From Anaerolineales bacterium (GTDB lineage Bacteria; Chloroflexota; Anaerolineae; 4572-78; J111): DNA of 6,955 bases. A program made the position numbers and the translations under genes. Below are positions 5,218 through 6,955 of the stretch, piece after piece. The stretch spans positions 1 through 6,955 of the forward strand of contig JAAUSP010000414.1 in assembly GCA_012032575.1 (NCBI GenBank), in the 5' to 3' direction. The stretch's first letter is position 1. Each line of letters opens with the position of its first letter. The notes under the pieces are model-generated. The model was not told the origin of the DNA. It made no database searches and saw nothing but the letters and a program-made list of their open reading frames with translations.

Positions 5218-6955
5218 GGTTGATCTCCTGTTTGAGAGAGGGTAAAGAAAAAGGTAGCACCCTGGCCCACTTCACTTTTGGCCCATACCTGCCCCGCGTG
5301 GCGGTGGACGATCCGCTGCACAATAGCCAGGCCCACGCCAGTGCCCGGAAATTCCGTTTCACCATGCAGGCGTTGGAACACCTTAAAAAGTTTGTCGGCG
5401 TACTGCATCTCAAAACCAGCGCCGTTATCGGCGATGGCATATATAATCTCGGCCCCTTGTTGTTGGCTGCTCACCCTGATAACCGCCCGTTCTTTTTTGG
5501 CTGAGAATTTGAGGGCATTGCCCAGCAAATTGGTCCATACCTGGCGGATTAAGGCGGCATCCCCCCAGGCGGGCAGCAGCGGTTCAATGCTAAAGTCCAG
5601 CCGGGTCTGATCGGTAGCAGGAATCAGGGTGGCGCATACCTCAGCCACCAGTTCGTTCATATTAATAGGTGAAATTCGCAAGGGGGCGCGGTTGAGGCGC
5701 GAGAAGGTTAATAAATCGTCAATCAGTTGGTTCATCCGCTGGGTTTCGCTGTGGATGATACCACAATAGCGCTGGCCTTCAGCGTCCAACTGAGCTTGAT
5801 AGTCTTCCAGCAAAATGCGGGCAAAGCCGTCAATAGCCCGCAGCGGGGCGCGCAGGTCGTGCGAAACAGAGTAGGAAAAAGCCTCCAATTCTTTATTGAC
5901 CATTTCCAGTTGGTGGGTCCGTTCATTAACCCGCTGTTCCAGGCTTTCACTCAGCCGCCAGATTTCCTGTTCGGCTTGCTTGCGTTCGGTGATGTCCTGG
6001 GTAATGCCAATGGCCTTTATGGGCCGGCCGTTACGGTCGAACTCTATCTCGGCTTTGATGTGCAGCCACCTGATCTGTCCATTCAGGATGATGCGATGCT
6101 CAATATCATAGGGCGCGCCGGTCATGGCCGCCTGCCAGGCCGCCTGCATGTACTGCAAGTCGTCCGGGTGGATGATTTCGAACAACTCCTCGGCCCGATG
6201 CGTACCGGGCGACCAGCCTACCAGCCGCGACCCTTCGGCCGAACTGGTGAATGTCCCGGCCTGAAGATCGGCGGTCCAACTGCCCATATAGCCCATGGCC
6301 TGGGCGTGTTCTAAAATCTGTTTACTTTGCCGTAGGGCCAGCTCGGCCTGTTTGCGTTCAGTAATATCGCGGTTTACCGCCACTGCCCCGGTTGGTGTAC
6401 CGGCGGCGTCTTTGATCTGGGCAACCGAGGATAAGATATTAAGCGAATTACCGTTTTGCATTTTTGAATCACTTCGCCCCGCCACAAACCTTGCTCTAAA
6501 AACTGCCGCTTAACCTGATCTAACGGTTCAGCCAAAAAATCGGTTTGAAGCACTTCATGCACCAACCGGCCCATTACTTCAGCGGCCTTCCAGCCATAAA
6601 TGGCCTCGGCGGCCGTGTTCCAACTGGTGATATTAAAATTTAAATCGGCGGCAATAATGGCATCAGAGATATAATGGAGAAGATTGGCCTGATACAGAAG
6701 CTGTTCTTGCGTCTGGTGGGGTTCAATCAGGTCGCGGACAAAGGCCAGCAGGTAAGCGTCGGCCAGCCGGTGCGCCTTAATTTCTACAGGCAGCAAGCGG
6801 CCATTTTTGCAGCGGAGGTGTGACTTCAGGAACTCTGTTTGACCGATGGGTAAATTATGCAGAGCGGGCGGGAACAAGTCTGTCCAGGCAAGGTTGAGCA
6901 GTTCCTCGTGAGTATAACCCAGCAGGTGGCAGCCCTGGCGGTTGACTTCGAGGAA
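5214..6955 (-). CDS. PAS-PAS-PAS histidine kinase, phytochrome-type core, N-terminus beyond window (one apparent frameshift)
   Basis: This is the C-terminal part of a sensor kinase: 580 residues are visible after adding one base at 6461-6465, and the frame is open to the right edge. In visible numbering, a PAS domain already under way (about 1-85) leads to a second PAS (about 90-200) and a PAS_3-type third (about 205-325), both ending in DITERKQAE. A short coiled coil follows, then HisKA with H366 in SHDLRAPLRAIDGF. The ATPase has N box N476/N480, G1 DNGAGF (510-515), an F-box region with FKVFQRLH and G2 GTGVGLAI (538-545). This core is of the kind found in bacteriophytochromes and related PAS kinases. 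All catalytic motifs are intact and no membrane segment is visible, although one could lie upstream. It is the first visible gene of the operon. It should autophosphorylate on H366 and pass phosphate to the adjacent Rcp1-like receiver. A bilin-binding GAF/PHY module, if any, would be off-window. Confidence 0.88.
5225..5229 (-). promoter_or_regulatory. Ribosome binding site supporting a TTG start for the response regulator
   Basis: The minus strand reads AGGAG, then 7 bases, then TTG at 5217-5215. The nearest in-frame ATG lies ten codons inside the first beta strand of the receiver (residue 11), which would remove part of the fold. The site lies within the last codons of the kinase gene. Confidence 0.75.
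6461..6465 (-). other. Apparent one-base loss in a PAS domain of the upstream kinase
   Basis: The upstream frame runs through GLWRGEVIQK and then becomes non-PAS sequence reaching a stop at 6374-6376. The next frame supplies QNGNSLNILSSVAQIKDAAG and AVAVNRDITERK. Lengthening the A run by one on the coding strand (CAAAAATG to CAAAAAATG) gives EVIQKMQNGNSLNIL, a normal PAS segment. The run is five As in this sequence. Confidence 0.88.

Noticed and set aside
5727..6314. Plus-strand frame of 195 codons
   Set aside because: It is antisense to the HisKA and PAS regions of the upstream kinase, which carry clear motifs on the minus strand. There is no independent evidence for a gene.

Overview
All supported genes lie on the minus strand and read from the right end of the window toward the left. 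The content is typical of a free-living bacterium rich in PAS-type sensor kinases. The kinase style (PAS linkers ending in DITERKQAE, a phytochrome-type kinase core next to an Rcp1-like regulator), the mixed but fairly high GC and the TTG start would fit Chloroflexota, with Cyanobacteria or Deltaproteobacteria-like lineages as alternatives. That placement is an inference; no phylogenetic marker is present. No RNA gene, CRISPR array, insertion sequence or phage gene was seen.

Right part (about 2049-6955): a compact three-gene signalling operon. It starts with a PAS-PAS-PAS histidine kinase whose N-terminus lies beyond the right edge (5214 to >6955). A single-domain Rcp1-like response regulator follows, coupled by a TTGA stop/start overlap (4774-5217). 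Last comes a long hybrid kinase, REC-PAS-PAS-PAS-HisKA-HATPase-REC (2049-4752). Together they look like a soluble phosphorelay: kinase, small receiver, then a hybrid kinase with a receiver at each end. No DNA-binding output domain is visible. A rho-independent terminator at 1976-2015 closes the operon.

Three single-base losses break the two kinase genes, at about 6461-6465, 4195-4200 and 3334-3342. Adding one base at each restores continuous PAS domains and exact codon counts. Two of the three sit in A runs on the coding strand, and the third may too. The most economical reading is homopolymer undercalling in the assembly rather than three real mutations. I therefore annotate two intact kinase genes instead of five fragments.

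Left part (1-1958): a separate two-gene unit. Its promoter, an extended -10 element TGGTATAAT, is fused to the T-tract of the operon terminator and lies so close to the ATG that the mRNA would be nearly leaderless. The first gene (1440-1958) encodes a small protein with four predicted membrane segments and an acidic tail. The codons of that tail also form the Shine-Dalgarno sequence of the next gene, which overlaps it by ATGA. The second gene (1443 to beyond the left edge) encodes a Vps62-like protein of at least 481 residues with a C-terminal coiled coil. The function of this pair is unknown, and it is the least understood part of the window.
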